Part shown: positions 53,275-62,811 of the stretch, piece by piece
How positions within the stretch are numbered: the first letter of the stretch is position 1
How the letters are laid out: the number at the start of each line of letters is the position of its first letter
From: Lutibacter sp. HS1-25
Lineage (GTDB): Bacteria > Bacteroidota > Bacteroidia > Flavobacteriales > Flavobacteriaceae
NCBI RefSeq assembly: GCF_004121075.1
Contig: NZ_RHLN01000008.1
Location: 1 to 64,000, forward strand
Length of the DNA stretch: 64,000 nucleotides
Reading direction: 5' to 3'
Notes under the pieces: model-generated
Told to the model about the DNA's origin: nothing
What the model saw: only the letters and a program-made list of their open reading frames with translations
The model's database searches: none
Translations under genes and position numbers: made by a program

Positions 53275-55947
53275 TTACAAATTATACTTTACAGAAAACA
53301 ACCACAATCTTGGCTGAATAAAATACAATGCAGATGTGTTACTATCATTAACTTCATTATAACTATCGGTATTTATTGAAGCATTATTGGTGATGTTATT
53401 TGCTGTAATTTTAAATTCCCATTTGCTTTTTTGCTTTTGATAATACAAATTGGCATTTAAAAAAGAATATTCATTTTTATAAGTTTTGTCTTTATCTTGG
53501 TAATTGTAATAACTGTAATCGGCTGTTAAAATAAAGTTTTTCAAAAACACAATTTCCATATTTGCAAAAGGACGATTGGTTGTACTACCATTTGATAAAT
53601 ATTTTCTGAATGACAATTGATATCCTACTTCAAAATTTGGAGCATTTTTAAATTTGGTAGCCACGCTTGCCTGATAATTATGAGAAAATTCTTTAGATTT
53701 AATTTCTTCATTATTTACAATATTATTAAAAATTGAATTGTTAAAACTCGCACTAAAATTGGTTTTTAACTTGCTATACGTTTTACCGTATCTAAAATTA
53801 CCTGAGAAAGTTTCATCGGCAAATTCTGAATTTACTGGAGAAGAAACCCTGTCTACACCAACCAACAAAGTTCTGTTTTTAATAACATTTACTTTTTTAG
53901 TGTAATTTAAAGCAGCGTTGATATTGGTAAAATTAAACATACTAAAGCTAAAATAACTTAAAGAATAACGATGATTTAAAGAATTTTCTAAATCGCGATT
54001 ACCTTTATACATAGCTCTATAATTACTATAAATAAATCCTTCCGCAGCATCATTTATATCTGTAAACTGTGATGAAATTGAATAATTAAACCTTAAACTT
54101 TCTGATGTTTTAAACTGCAAACGAGCATAAACATCTGGTAGTATTTTAGTTAAATTTTCAGTATCAACGGTTGCTAATTGTTCATCTTTTATTTGATAAT
54201 TATGAATGGTTACCCCTGGATTAAATGTAAAAATTCCTTCAACAATTTTATAATACACACCTACAAATAGATCGGTAAAGTTAAATTTAACATCGTTATT
54301 CAATGTTTGTTCTGCAAAATTTATCTCGGTTCCATTGTCTAAAAACTGTGATATTGAAGTCTCATAATTTTGAGAACTTAAAGTACTTCCAAAGCTTAAA
54401 TTGATATTGCTTTTTTGGTTTAACAAATAGTAATAATCTATTTTTCCGTCGAATTTACTAGTGTTAAATTTTTTGTACTGAGTCATATCGTACAATTCTT
54501 GATCAATTGATGGAATAAAAGAAAAAGGTTGCGTACTGGTAATTGCGTTTAAAAGCGGTTTGTCTTTTTCAAAAATATATTGCAATTCTACCGCCAATAT
54601 ATTATTTTTATTCACATTGTAATATGCATTAAAATTTTGATTGATAGAAACTGGCTCTTCTTTTTTGTATGTATCTGCACTTCGTTGAGTTGAATTTACT
54701 TCAACCAATTCATTTTGGTTAGAAAGTTTTCCAAAAATATCGTAATCTAAATGTAAATCGTCGTTTGGTTTGTAAGTAACCCCAAACTTAAGCAACCCCA
54801 ATTTACTTTCTTGGGTTGAAGTTGTTTCGCTAACATCAATTAACCCTGTTTTATTATAAACAATTTGAGATTCAGTAAGCATCTCAGTCTGTGAGTTGTT
54901 TACAATTCCAAATCCGGTAATAGTCAATTCTTTTTTAGGTGTCAAACCAAAATTTAACGCCCCAAAATTTGAAACAATTTCTAAAGCCCTATTATTTTGA
55001 GTGGTTAAAAATCCCAAGCCACTTGAGGTAACATTAAAATTAGTTCCGTTATTACTCATTCCTCCACGCAAGCCACCCGTAAATCTAAAATAATCCTGAC
55101 GTGTAAAAGGCGTTTCACCAATATTATTAAAATCGGCTAAAATATTTACACTTCGTGTTGGGCTATAGTAAAACAATTTTGGCTTCGCAATATATTTTGC
55201 ATTGCCTTCACTTACACCACCACCAGCATTAACTTCTCCAAACCAAAATTTATCTTTGCCTTTTTTCAACTTAATGTTTAGTGCAATATTGTCTTCATTA
55301 TTGGTTACACCACGCATACCAGCCACTTCATTATAATTTTTAAGCACCTGAACTTTATCTATGGCATTGGCAGGAATATTTTGAGTAGCTAATTTTGAAT
55401 CACCATCAAAAAACTCCTTTCCTTCAACCAAAACTTTATTTACTTTTTTACCTTCAACTTCAACCTCACCATTATCGTCTATATCAATTCCAGGTAATTT
55501 TGCAAGCACATCTTCTAGCTTTTTTTCAGTTCCATTTGTAAAAGAATCGGTATTGTATGAAATGGTATCCCCTGAAATTTTAATAGGAATTTCGTATGAA
55601 ATTTCAACCTCGTTTAAAGTTTCACTGGCCTCGTTTAAAACAATATCTTGTTTAAGATCTGCGGAAGCAATTGCAACAGTAATATCAATAATTTTAGGTT
55701 CATAACCCAAATAATTTACTTTAATTGTATATGCCAAACTTTCTTCCAAATGCAATTTGTAATGCCCTTTAGTATCTGTTATTGAGTACGATTCTAAAAA
55801 ATTGGTACCTTTTTTAAAAGCAATTACATTTGCCATTTCCAACGGTTTTCCGGCTGCATCTTTTACAATTCCCTCAACAGTAACCTTTTGACCGTAAACC
55901 CAAAACGGAATTGCAAATAATAAGAATATTAAAGTATATTTTTTCAT
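53275..55947 (-). CDS. TonB-dependent-receptor-like outer-membrane protein
   Basis: An 890-residue outer-membrane protein with a signal peptide (residues 1-19, ending WVYGQ). It has a carboxypeptidase-regulatory-like beta-sandwich (about 22-110, VTVEGIVKDAAGKPLEMANV), a plug domain (about 115-235, including LEDVLAKLPGIDIDDNGEVEV) and a barrel of aromatic-rich strands ending LWLFSVKYNL. No clear TonB box was recognised, and the sequence resembles the outer_membrane_beta-barrel group usually paired with GLPGLI proteins. The GLPGLI gene lies just upstream on the same strand. The substrate is unknown. Confidence 0.88.
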   Translation of the reverse strand: MKKYTLIFLLFAIPFWVYGQKVTVEGIVKDAAGKPLEMANVIAFKKGTNFLESYSITDTKGHYKLHLEESLAYTIKVNYLGYEPKIIDITVAIASADLKQDIVLNEASETLNEVEISYEIPIKISGDTISYNTDSFTNGTEKKLEDVLAKLPGIDIDDNGEVEVEGKKVNKVLVEGKEFFDGDSKLATQNIPANAIDKVQVLKNYNEVAGMRGVTNNEDNIALNIKLKKGKDKFWFGEVNAGGGVSEGNAKYIAKPKLFYYSPTRSVNILADFNNIGETPFTRQDYFRFTGGLRGGMSNNGTNFNVTSSGLGFLTTQNNRALEIVSNFGALNFGLTPKKELTITGFGIVNNSQTEMLTESQIVYNKTGLIDVSETTSTQESKLGLLKFGVTYKPNDDLHLDYDIFGKLSNQNELVEVNSTQRSADTYKKEEPVSINQNFNAYYNVNKNNILAVELQYIFEKDKPLLNAITSTQPFSFIPSIDQELYDMTQYKKFNTSKFDGKIDYYYLLNQKSNINLSFGSTLSSQNYETSISQFLDNGTEINFAEQTLNNDVKFNFTDLFVGVYYKIVEGIFTFNPGVTIHNYQIKDEQLATVDTENLTKILPDVYARLQFKTSESLRFNYSISSQFTDINDAAEGFIYSNYRAMYKGNRDLENSLNHRYSLSYFSFSMFNFTNINAALNYTKKVNVIKNRTLLVGVDRVSSPVNSEFADETFSGNFRYGKTYSKLKTNFSASFNNSIFNNIVNNEEIKSKEFSHNYQASVATKFKNAPNFEVGYQLSFRKYLSNGSTTNRPFANMEIVFLKNFILTADYSYYNYQDKDKTYKNEYSFLNANLYYQKQKSKWEFKITANNITNNASINTDSYNEVNDSNTSALYFIQPRLWLFSVKYNL

Positions 55948-56052
55948 TGTTTTATTTTGTTGAATTTTTTATATCACAAATCCATTATAAGCCATTAGGC
56001 CAATCTATTTATATCCATAAAACTGAAATAATAAACAGATTGAAGGTAATTT

Positions 56053-56121
56053 GTAATTCACAATTTGCAATTCGTAATTCACAATTTGCAATTCGTAATT
56101 CATAATTCGTAATTCGTAATT
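56053..56121. repeat. Heptanucleotide repeat array
   Basis: Ten consecutive seven-base units of the form NNAATTY: GTAATTC, ACAATTT, GCAATTC, then the same triplet again, then GTAATTC, ATAATTC, GTAATTC and a partial unit. The first six make two identical 21-bp blocks (56053-56073, 56074-56094). The array fills most of the gap between the GLPGLI stop and the TonB-type gene. Confidence 0.85.
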
Positions 56122-56123
56122 AA

Positions 56124-57008
56124 TTAAGGTCTCATTCTACCAGCACCACCACCATCAGATTTTTGACGTTCGTTTTGCATACGTTCTCGCATTTCTTTGG
56201 TTTTTTCAACCACCATTTCATCATAAGCTTTTTGGCTCACTACTTTTCCTTTTGAAGGCTCCGTAATTTCAACTTTATCTTTTGGATTTATCACAATTTT
56301 AGTACACAAAATTTGCATATTATCATCTGAAATTTCAAGAATCAAACCAGGCAAACCCCAATATTCACCAGGGCCATTACTTACCGGAATATCTAGAGTA
56401 TACCAAGCGGTTACAGTAATTAATTCCTTCATATTTTTTTGTGCTTCCTCCTTTTTATCAGCTTCTTTTCTGTCTGAGTCACTTTGCGAACCTCTTCCAA
56501 ATTGAAATTCTCTTTTTACAGGACGTTCAACAATTGTTGTAGCTTTAAAACACAAATAGTTACCAATCATTTTGGTTTCTTGTTCCATTTTCCAATTGTA
56601 AGTAGTTAAGCTATCTTTTACCAAAAAAAACTTACCACTAAATTCATTTTCTTGTGCTGTAACTTTTGTTTGAATATTTTTATAATATTTTCCTGAAGCA
56701 CCACCACCAAACATCATCATACGCATACCTCCTCCTCCACCTCCGTTTGGAGATTGATCTATTTTTTCTTCTTGTTTGTATATTGAAGCTGTTTTATCAA
56801 ATGTAAATTCGTATGTTTTTTCAAGATTATTTTTCATTCTTTCTTTGATCATTTGAATTCTGTCTGCCGGAATTCCTGTTTTAGAAAAATCAATATCCAT
56901 TGTAGTTTTAGAAAAATAAGTTGCTTTACCTTGAAAGTCTTGCGCCTTCAACAAAAAAGAAAATAACAATAAAACAATGGTGCTAATTTTAAATAGAAAT
57001 TTTTTCAT
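56124..57008 (-). CDS. GLPGLI-family exported protein
   Basis: A 294-residue protein with a signal peptide (MKKFLFKISTIVLLLFSFLLKAQ) and the family-defining segment GPGEYWGLPGLILEISDD (about residues 209-226). A glycine/methionine-rich patch (GGGGGMRMMMFGGGASG, about 92-108) is unusual and could bind metal or be flexible. The C-terminus is basic and glycine-rich. ATG 57008 is chosen because the longer frame to 57062 adds no sensible sequence before the signal peptide. GLPGLI proteins are restricted to Bacteroidetes and often pair with outer-membrane barrels, as here; the function is unknown. Confidence 0.9.
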   Translation of the reverse strand: MKKFLFKISTIVLLLFSFLLKAQDFQGKATYFSKTTMDIDFSKTGIPADRIQMIKERMKNNLEKTYEFTFDKTASIYKQEEKIDQSPNGGGGGGMRMMMFGGGASGKYYKNIQTKVTAQENEFSGKFFLVKDSLTTYNWKMEQETKMIGNYLCFKATTIVERPVKREFQFGRGSQSDSDRKEADKKEEAQKNMKELITVTAWYTLDIPVSNGPGEYWGLPGLILEISDDNMQILCTKIVINPKDKVEITEPSKGKVVSQKAYDEMVVEKTKEMRERMQNERQKSDGGGAGRMRP

Positions 57009-57123
57009 TGATTGAGTTTTTAAAATTTTAAATGTTATAACAAATATAATAGCTATCTCCACTTATTTCAGTTAATATGTGTTAACGTATGTTAAGCGAT
57101 TCGGATTATAAATTTTATGTACT

Positions 57124-57131
57124 TAACTTTG
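57124..57131 (+). promoter_or_regulatory. Promoter -7 box (TAACTTTG) at the kinase gene
   Basis: An exact TAnnTTTG match only 4 bp before ATG 57136. If used, the transcript would begin at or just beyond the start codon, so a leaderless mRNA is possible. No good -33 element is visible. Confidence 0.4.
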
Positions 57132-57135
57132 ATTT

Positions 57136-58608
57136 ATGGATAAACAAAATTACAAATGGGTAGTGTATTTTATTGGGCTTACCATAGTTATTACTATTGC
57201 AGCTCAGGTTTATTGGAATATTAAAGAATATGAAACTAATAAACAACAACTTATCTCAAAAGTACAGCGCAGTTTAGACAATGCCGTTGAAACATATTTT
57301 GCCAATTTAACTAAGTCGGGAATTATTACTTACCCATCTTTAAATCCTAAAAATTCAAACGATAAAACCGATACTATTGTTGTTCGTACAAATTCCAGAG
57401 AAAATTTTAGAAAAAAAATGGATAGTACTTTACAAAATTTGACCAATAAAGACAGTTCTAAATCTATTATTATAAACAATGAAGGGCGTGGCTCATTTGC
57501 ATTTTTTAATTCAGAAAGAAATGTGTCAAAAAATATCGACAGCCTAATTTCAAAAGTAATTATTTCAATTTCAAGAGACACTTTAGATTTAAATAAATTG
57601 GATTCTTATTTAATTGATGAATTTGAAAGAAACAATATTGAGGTTACTTATGGTTTAAAATATGATTATAGTTACAAAGTAAACCACGATAGTATTGTTA
57701 AAAAAAACAAAGATTTGAATTTAGATAAAATTCCAAAAAAACATTTAACTGCCATTTCAAATTCAACCTTTTTACCACATCGAAGTCATTTAGAATTGTA
57801 TTTTACCAATGAAACTGCTACGCTTCTAAAAAACACATTAATAAGTATTTTGCTTTCATTTTTACTTTCAATAAGCATTATTGCCAGTTTGGTTTATTTG
57901 TTAAAAACCATTTACAAACAAAAACAATTGGCCGAAGTAAAAAACGATTTGATAAACAATATTACCCACGAATTTAAAACACCCATTGCAACTATTTCAA
58001 CAGTTTTAGAAGCTATGAAAAACTTTAATGTTTTAGACGATAAAGAAAAATCTACCAAATACATAGATATTGCCAATTTACAAGTCGAAAAACTGCATCA
58101 AATGGTTGAAAAAATTCTGGAAACCGCGACTTTAAACAACAACAATTTAGAACTTCATAAAAAACCTGAAAATGTACCTGAACTTATCCAAAGAGTTGTT
58201 GAAAAATACAAATTAATTGCCAACGAAAAAGCAATTATATTTAACAACCTTAGTCAAAATATAATTGTAAATTTAGATGTTTTTCATTTTGAAAACGCCC
58301 TTGGAAATATTATAGACAACGCTATTAAATATGGCGGCGATATTATAAATATTGAATTAATTTCAACAAAAAATAAGGTTGAAATTTTAATAAAAGACAA
58401 CGGAAATGGCATTTCAAAATCACAAAAGGAAAAAGTTTTTGAGCAATTTTATCGTATCCCAACAGGCAATACGCACAATGTAAAAGGCTTTGGAATTGGC
58501 CTATTTTACTCTAAAAGCATTGTTGAAAAACACCAAGGAAACATTGAAATAATTTACGATAAAAACAACAATACCATTTTTAAAATTGAATTGTTAAATG
58601 AGCAATAA
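57136..58608 (+). CDS. Sensor histidine kinase
   Basis: A 490-residue membrane kinase. Spans at about residues 9-26 and 232-256 enclose a periplasmic domain of some 200 residues with no recognised ligand motif. The HisKA box is NNITHEFKTPIATIS (phospho-histidine near 275). The ATPase domain shows the N box ENALGNIIDNAIKYGG, G1 IKDNGNGIS and G2 GFGIGLFYS. The layout resembles the RprX-type kinases of Bacteroidetes. It overlaps its response-regulator gene by 11 bp. Confidence 0.93.
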   Translation: MDKQNYKWVVYFIGLTIVITIAAQVYWNIKEYETNKQQLISKVQRSLDNAVETYFANLTKSGIITYPSLNPKNSNDKTDTIVVRTNSRENFRKKMDSTLQNLTNKDSSKSIIINNEGRGSFAFFNSERNVSKNIDSLISKVIISISRDTLDLNKLDSYLIDEFERNNIEVTYGLKYDYSYKVNHDSIVKKNKDLNLDKIPKKHLTAISNSTFLPHRSHLELYFTNETATLLKNTLISILLSFLLSISIIASLVYLLKTIYKQKQLAEVKNDLINNITHEFKTPIATISTVLEAMKNFNVLDDKEKSTKYIDIANLQVEKLHQMVEKILETATLNNNNLELHKKPENVPELIQRVVEKYKLIANEKAIIFNNLSQNIIVNLDVFHFENALGNIIDNAIKYGGDIINIELISTKNKVEILIKDNGNGISKSQKEKVFEQFYRIPTGNTHNVKGFGIGLFYSKSIVEKHQGNIEIIYDKNNNTIFKIELLNEQ

Positions 58609-59275
58609 AATAAAAATACTATTGGCTGAAGACGAACCTTCTTTAGGTCAAATTATTAAAGAAAGTTTAGAAACTCGCAATTTTGAAGTATTGCTTTGCC
58701 CCAACGGAAAAATCGCTTACGAAACCTACAAATTAGAGCAACCCTTGTTGTTAGTTTTAGATGTTATGATGCCACAAAAAGATGGTTTTACACTGGCAAA
58801 AGAAATTAGATTGGAAGACCCTACCATTCCCATTATTTTTTTAACTGCAAAATCTCAAACCGAAGATGTAGTTTACGGTTTTAATATAGGTGGTAACGAC
58901 TATTTAAAAAAACCATTTAGCATGGAAGAATTAATTGTTAGAATTAATGCCCTGTTAAAAAGAACAACTGATGCTTTTGCCGAAGAAATTAGCTTAGGAA
59001 AGTATACTTTTAACTTAAAAAAACAAACACTTCATTTCAATAATGTTTCAGAAAAATTAACCCATCGCGAAGCCAATTTATTGTATTATTTAATAAAAAA
59101 TAAAAATCAGGTATTAGACCGCTCTTTTATTTTGAATAAATTATGGGGTGATGATGATTTTTTTAACGCCCGAAGTATGGATGTATTTATTACAAAACTT
59201 CGCAAAAAATTAAAAGACGATACTTCCATTCAAATTATAAATGTTCGTGGTTTTGGTTATAAATTGGTTTTTTAA
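58598..59275 (+). CDS. OmpR-family response regulator
   Basis: A 225-residue two-domain regulator. The receiver domain has the acidic pair AEDEPS, the phospho-acceptor aspartate in LLVLDVMMPQKDG (about residue 53), threonine in IFLTAKS and lysine in DYLKKPF. A winged-helix DNA-binding domain follows (about 130-225, ending VRGFGYKLVF). It resembles RprY. It is the partner of the overlapping kinase gene. The divergent GLPGLI gene, 127 bp upstream of the kinase gene, is a possible target, by position only. Confidence 0.94.
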   Translation: MSNKIKILLAEDEPSLGQIIKESLETRNFEVLLCPNGKIAYETYKLEQPLLLVLDVMMPQKDGFTLAKEIRLEDPTIPIIFLTAKSQTEDVVYGFNIGGNDYLKKPFSMEELIVRINALLKRTTDAFAEEISLGKYTFNLKKQTLHFNNVSEKLTHREANLLYYLIKNKNQVLDRSFILNKLWGDDDFFNARSMDVFITKLRKKLKDDTSIQIINVRGFGYKLVF

Positions 59276-59351
59276 TACGTTAATATTGTATTGTTAATTC
59301 ATAAAAAAATTAATTACTTTAGCAATTCTAACTTCTACATAAATAAAAATT

Positions 59352-59966
59352 ATGCACGTAGCAATTGCCGGTAATATTGGAGCAGGTAAAACCACCCTAA
59401 CCAAACTCTTAGCCAAACATTATAGATGGGAACCACATTATGAGTCTGTTGAAGGCAATCCATATTTAGACGATTTTTATAGCGAAATGGAACGTTGGTC
59501 GTTTAATTTACAAGTGTATTTTTTAAACAGCAGATTTCGTCAAATATTAGAAATTAGAGAAAGTGGTAAAAATATTATTCAGGACAGAACTATTTATGAA
59601 GATGCCCGAATTTTTGCACCAAACTTACATGCAATGGGATTGATGCCCAATAGAGATTATAGCAATTACGAATCGCTATTTGAATTGATGGAACGTTTGG
59701 TTTCTCCACCAGATTTATTAATTTATTTAAGAGCTTCAATACCTACTTTGGTAGGTCAAATTCATAAAAGAGGTCGTGAATACGAAAACTCTATAAGTAT
59801 CGATTATTTAAGTCGATTAAACGAACGCTACGAAGCATGGATTTCAAAATACGAAAAAGGAAATTTATTGATTATTGATGTAGACAACTTAAATTTTGTT
59901 GACAATCAAGAAGATTTGGGTTTTATTATTGATAAAATTGACGCCCAAATAAACGGCCTTTTTTAA
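59352..59966 (+). CDS. Deoxynucleoside kinase
   Basis: A 204-residue P-loop kinase of the deoxyadenosine/deoxyguanosine kinase group: P-loop AGNIGAGKTTLTKLL (residues 6-20), substrate glutamate region YESVEGNPYLDDFY (about 30-43), QDRTIYEDARIFA (DRS-like motif, about 78-90) and a lid with IHKRGREYENSI. It salvages deoxynucleosides to monophosphates in the cytoplasm. A near-consensus promoter (TTG at 59291-59293, TACTTTAG at 59315-59322) precedes it. Confidence 0.93.
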   Translation: MHVAIAGNIGAGKTTLTKLLAKHYRWEPHYESVEGNPYLDDFYSEMERWSFNLQVYFLNSRFRQILEIRESGKNIIQDRTIYEDARIFAPNLHAMGLMPNRDYSNYESLFELMERLVSPPDLLIYLRASIPTLVGQIHKRGREYENSISIDYLSRLNERYEAWISKYEKGNLLIIDVDNLNFVDNQEDLGFIIDKIDAQINGLF

Positions 59967-59975
59967 AAACTGTAA

Positions 59976-60557
59976 ATGAAATATTTCAAATCTTTTATCG
60001 TATTCTTCCTAATTTCAACTTATGCAATGGCACAAAATACTGTTGAATTGAATGAAGGAGCCGTAGTCCCCAATTTTTCGGCACAAAATACTGATGGCGT
60101 GATTTGGAAATCAGCTGAAGTTACTACCGATTTTTTAGTTGTATATTTTTATCCTGCTGCTATGACAGGTGGTTGCACCAAACAAGCCTGCGCGTATAGA
60201 GACAACAAAGCTACTTTTGATAAAATGGGTGTTACTGTTGTTGGTGTAAGCGGAGATGAAGTAAAAAACTTACAATATTTTAGAGACGCGTATCAATTAA
60301 ATTTTCCTTTATTATCTGATGCAAACGGCGATATTTCAAAAATATTTGGAATTCCAACAACCAAAGGCGGTGAAATTTCACGAGAAATTGGTGGCGAAAA
60401 TTTATTGCTAATTAGAGCAATCACCACACCAAGATGGACATTTGTTTTAGATAAAACCCGTACCATTATCTACAAAAACGCTGCAGTTAATGCTGCTGAA
60501 GACAGTAAAAAAGTAAAAGAAGCAATTGAAAATTATCAATTGACAAATAAAAATTAA
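59976..60557 (+). CDS. Exported peroxiredoxin (BCP/PrxQ-like)
   Basis: A 193-residue thiol peroxidase with a signal peptide (residues 1-19, FIVFFLISTYAMAQ). The active site is YFYPAAMTGGCTKQACAYRDN: peroxidatic cysteine in P-x-x-x-T-x-x-C and a second cysteine five residues later, as in PrxQ. It should reduce peroxides in the periplasm. It lies 9 bp after the nucleoside kinase gene, so the two share a transcript although no functional link is evident. Confidence 0.92.
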   Translation: MKYFKSFIVFFLISTYAMAQNTVELNEGAVVPNFSAQNTDGVIWKSAEVTTDFLVVYFYPAAMTGGCTKQACAYRDNKATFDKMGVTVVGVSGDEVKNLQYFRDAYQLNFPLLSDANGDISKIFGIPTTKGGEISREIGGENLLLIRAITTPRWTFVLDKTRTIIYKNAAVNAAEDSKKVKEAIENYQLTNKN

Positions 60558-60648
60558 CAGCTAGTATTCAGTTTTAAGTTAACAGTTTTCATCCATCAGT
60601 TAGCACATTACAAAACTGATACTTCGAACTAAATTAACAATCCAAAAA

Positions 60649-61461
60649 ATGATTATAGACGTACATACACATATCAATAATTACCACGAAGAAAAAGTTG
60701 CTTCACTTGAAGATTGCCTAAACAATCTTGAAGATAATATGGCAAAAAACAATGTTGACTACTCATTGGTATTGACATCTTATAAAGTTAACGAGCATCG
60801 CCCAAGTACTAAACGAGTTGTAGAAGCAATTAGTAATCGAAAAAATTTAGGTGTAATTGCAGGTATTAGTTGGCTAAATTACAACTATAATGATGTTATA
60901 GAAATTGCAGAATACTTAAAAAAAGGACTTATAAAAGGCTTAAAATTTTACCCTGGCTACGAACCTTTTTACCCAAACGACAGCCGACTTAGGTTGTGGT
61001 ATGAAATGGCTTTGGAATATGATGTACCTGTTATGTTTCACTCTGGAGACACCTACGCTCCTACTGGAAAAGTAAAATATTCACATCCATTACATATTGA
61101 TGATTTGGCTGTTGATTACCCTAATTTAAAAATAGTAATTTGCCATGTTGGTAATCCCTGGATTAGAGATTGTATGGAAATGGTGTATAAAAATACCAAT
61201 GTTTATGCAGACATTTCTGGATTGGTACTTGGAAATTTTTCAGAGAAATTTGAAAAATATATGAAAAAAGAAATCGAAGAAATGATTACTTATTCAGGTG
61301 ATCCAAATTATTTATTGTACGGAACAGATTGGCCAATATCCAATATGAATTCTTACTTGAAATTTATAGATCAAATAGAATTATCAGACGAAAAAAAGGA
61401 ATTGATTTTATGGAAAAATGCAGCTCAACTATTTAAAATTGATGTTGAAAATCTAAAATAA
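60649..61461 (+). CDS. Amidohydrolase-family (amidohydrolase_2) metal-dependent hydrolase
   Basis: A 270-residue TIM-barrel hydrolase. Metal ligands are visible as IIDVHTHI (H6, H8), LKFYPGYEP (lysine region near 99), VMFHSGD (about 131), IVICHVGNPW (about 163) and LLYGTDWPIS (aspartate near 228). The amidohydrolase_2 group contains decarboxylases and lactonases; the substrate cannot be told. It has no signal peptide, so it is cytoplasmic. It ends at a strong terminator. Confidence 0.88.
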   Translation: MIIDVHTHINNYHEEKVASLEDCLNNLEDNMAKNNVDYSLVLTSYKVNEHRPSTKRVVEAISNRKNLGVIAGISWLNYNYNDVIEIAEYLKKGLIKGLKFYPGYEPFYPNDSRLRLWYEMALEYDVPVMFHSGDTYAPTGKVKYSHPLHIDDLAVDYPNLKIVICHVGNPWIRDCMEMVYKNTNVYADISGLVLGNFSEKFEKYMKKEIEEMITYSGDPNYLLYGTDWPISNMNSYLKFIDQIELSDEKKELILWKNAAQLFKIDVENLK

Positions 61462-61500
61462 AAAAAAGGTCGAATGATAAAATTATCATTCGACCTTTTT
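61461..61500. terminator. Bidirectional terminator between the amidohydrolase and MFS genes
   Basis: A 19-bp perfect stem, AAAAAAGGTCGAATGATAA (61461-61479) and its inverse (61482-61500), with T-runs on both strands. It serves the convergent amidohydrolase and MFS genes. Confidence 0.92.
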
Positions 61501-61533
61501 TTTAAACTAAGCGTGACATTAAAAATAGTAGTA

Positions 61534-62742
61534 TTAAATTAAACTCTTTTTTAACCAAATCATTAATCCAAAAGCTACTATTCCCAAACTACCCATAAAA
61601 AACCAGTTAACTGCAAAACCAAACTGATCAATCATTTCCATCCCTACTTTTGCACTAAAAATATGTGCAAATGAAAATGCCATAGAATACAACGCCAAAT
61701 AACGTCCTTCTTTACCCGTAGGCGCCCTGTCCATTGCAAAATTATTTGTAAAAGGAAATCCTAACATTTCACCAAAGGTTATAAACAACATACCTGAAAT
61801 CAATATCAAAATTGACAAACTTGTATTTAATATAAAAAAGCTTACTGCAAAAAGCAACAAACTCCAAGCGATGATTTTTAATTTATTCAACGATTTTTGC
61901 TCAATATAATGTATCAAAGGCATTTCAAATAAAAATATAACAAAACCATTTAGAGACATTAACAAACCAATTTGAACTTCAGATAAATCATGAATTTCAC
62001 GATAATACAATGGCATTGTGGTAAATAATTGTAAAAACATAAAACCCATTAAAAAAACAACTACTAAAAAAATCCAGAATGGCTTGTCTTTGTAAACTGA
62101 AGTAACTTTTGCTGTAGCTATTTCTTCAATAGGGTTAGCAATTGGTTGAATTTGTTTTTCTTTCAAAACCAATTTCATAATTAATATTGCCAAAATACAA
62201 GTTATACCATCAACCCAAAACAACCCAGAATACCCTATAAAAGCAATTATCAACCCACCTAAAAATGGCCCAAATGAAAAACCAAGATTAATAGCCAAAC
62301 GAATTAATGTAAGCGACCTTGTTCTATTTTCAGGCTTGCTATATGCTTTTAACGAAACAAACATTGCAGGTCTAAACATATCAGCCACGGTCATTGTTAA
62401 AAAAATTCCGATTAAAAAACCTTCAAAAGAATGTATAAATTGTAACGAGATAAATAAAATACCCGTTGTAAATAAACTTCTAACCATTACTTTGTAAAAA
62501 CCAATGGTATCTGATAATTTTCCGCCAATCCAAGAGCCCAATAAAGATCCCAAACCAAAACTTGTCATAACCCAACCAACCTGACTTAATGTTAAGTGTA
62601 AATCTTTGGTTAAATACAACGACATAAAAGGCAACACCATAGTGCCAGCCCTGTTTACAAAAGTGATCAGTGCCAACCACCAAACCTGAGGAGACAGCCC
62701 TTTGAATGAATTGTGATATGTATTTATTGTACTTCTTACCAT
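61534..62742 (-). CDS. MFS transporter, probable drug or metabolite exporter
   Basis: A 402-residue major facilitator protein with about twelve membrane spans. The loop 2-3 signature is GSWIGGKLSDTIGFYKVMV (about residues 70-88), and the central cytoplasmic loop lies at about 195-220. It resembles multidrug-type (MDR/YtbD-like) exporters; the substrate is not predictable. The region before its start carries a terminator-like hairpin and a 24-codon upstream frame, suggesting control by attenuation. It converges with the amidohydrolase gene. Confidence 0.9.
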   Translation of the reverse strand: MVRSTINTYHNSFKGLSPQVWWLALITFVNRAGTMVLPFMSLYLTKDLHLTLSQVGWVMTSFGLGSLLGSWIGGKLSDTIGFYKVMVRSLFTTGILFISLQFIHSFEGFLIGIFLTMTVADMFRPAMFVSLKAYSKPENRTRSLTLIRLAINLGFSFGPFLGGLIIAFIGYSGLFWVDGITCILAILIMKLVLKEKQIQPIANPIEEIATAKVTSVYKDKPFWIFLVVVFLMGFMFLQLFTTMPLYYREIHDLSEVQIGLLMSLNGFVIFLFEMPLIHYIEQKSLNKLKIIAWSLLLFAVSFFILNTSLSILILISGMLFITFGEMLGFPFTNNFAMDRAPTGKEGRYLALYSMAFSFAHIFSAKVGMEMIDQFGFAVNWFFMGSLGIVAFGLMIWLKKSLI

Positions 62743-62756
62743 TGTATAAAATTAAA

Positions 62757-62779
62757 AAACCCAGCTTTAAACTGGGTTT
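62757..62779 (-). terminator. Terminator-like hairpin in the leader of the MFS gene
   Basis: AAACCCAG/CTGGGTTT (62757-62764, 62772-62779), loop of seven, followed on the minus strand by TTTAATTTTA. It lies only 15 bases before the MFS start codon, and no minus-strand gene ends upstream of it, so it would cut off the MFS transcript itself. Confidence 0.6.
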
Positions 62780-62811
62780 GTAATGAATTGATATTATTTA
62801 TTTCTGAATAA

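Noticed and set aside
56053-56121. Possible CRISPR array because of regularly spaced repeats.
   Set aside because: The units are seven bases long without unique spacers, and no cas genes are present.
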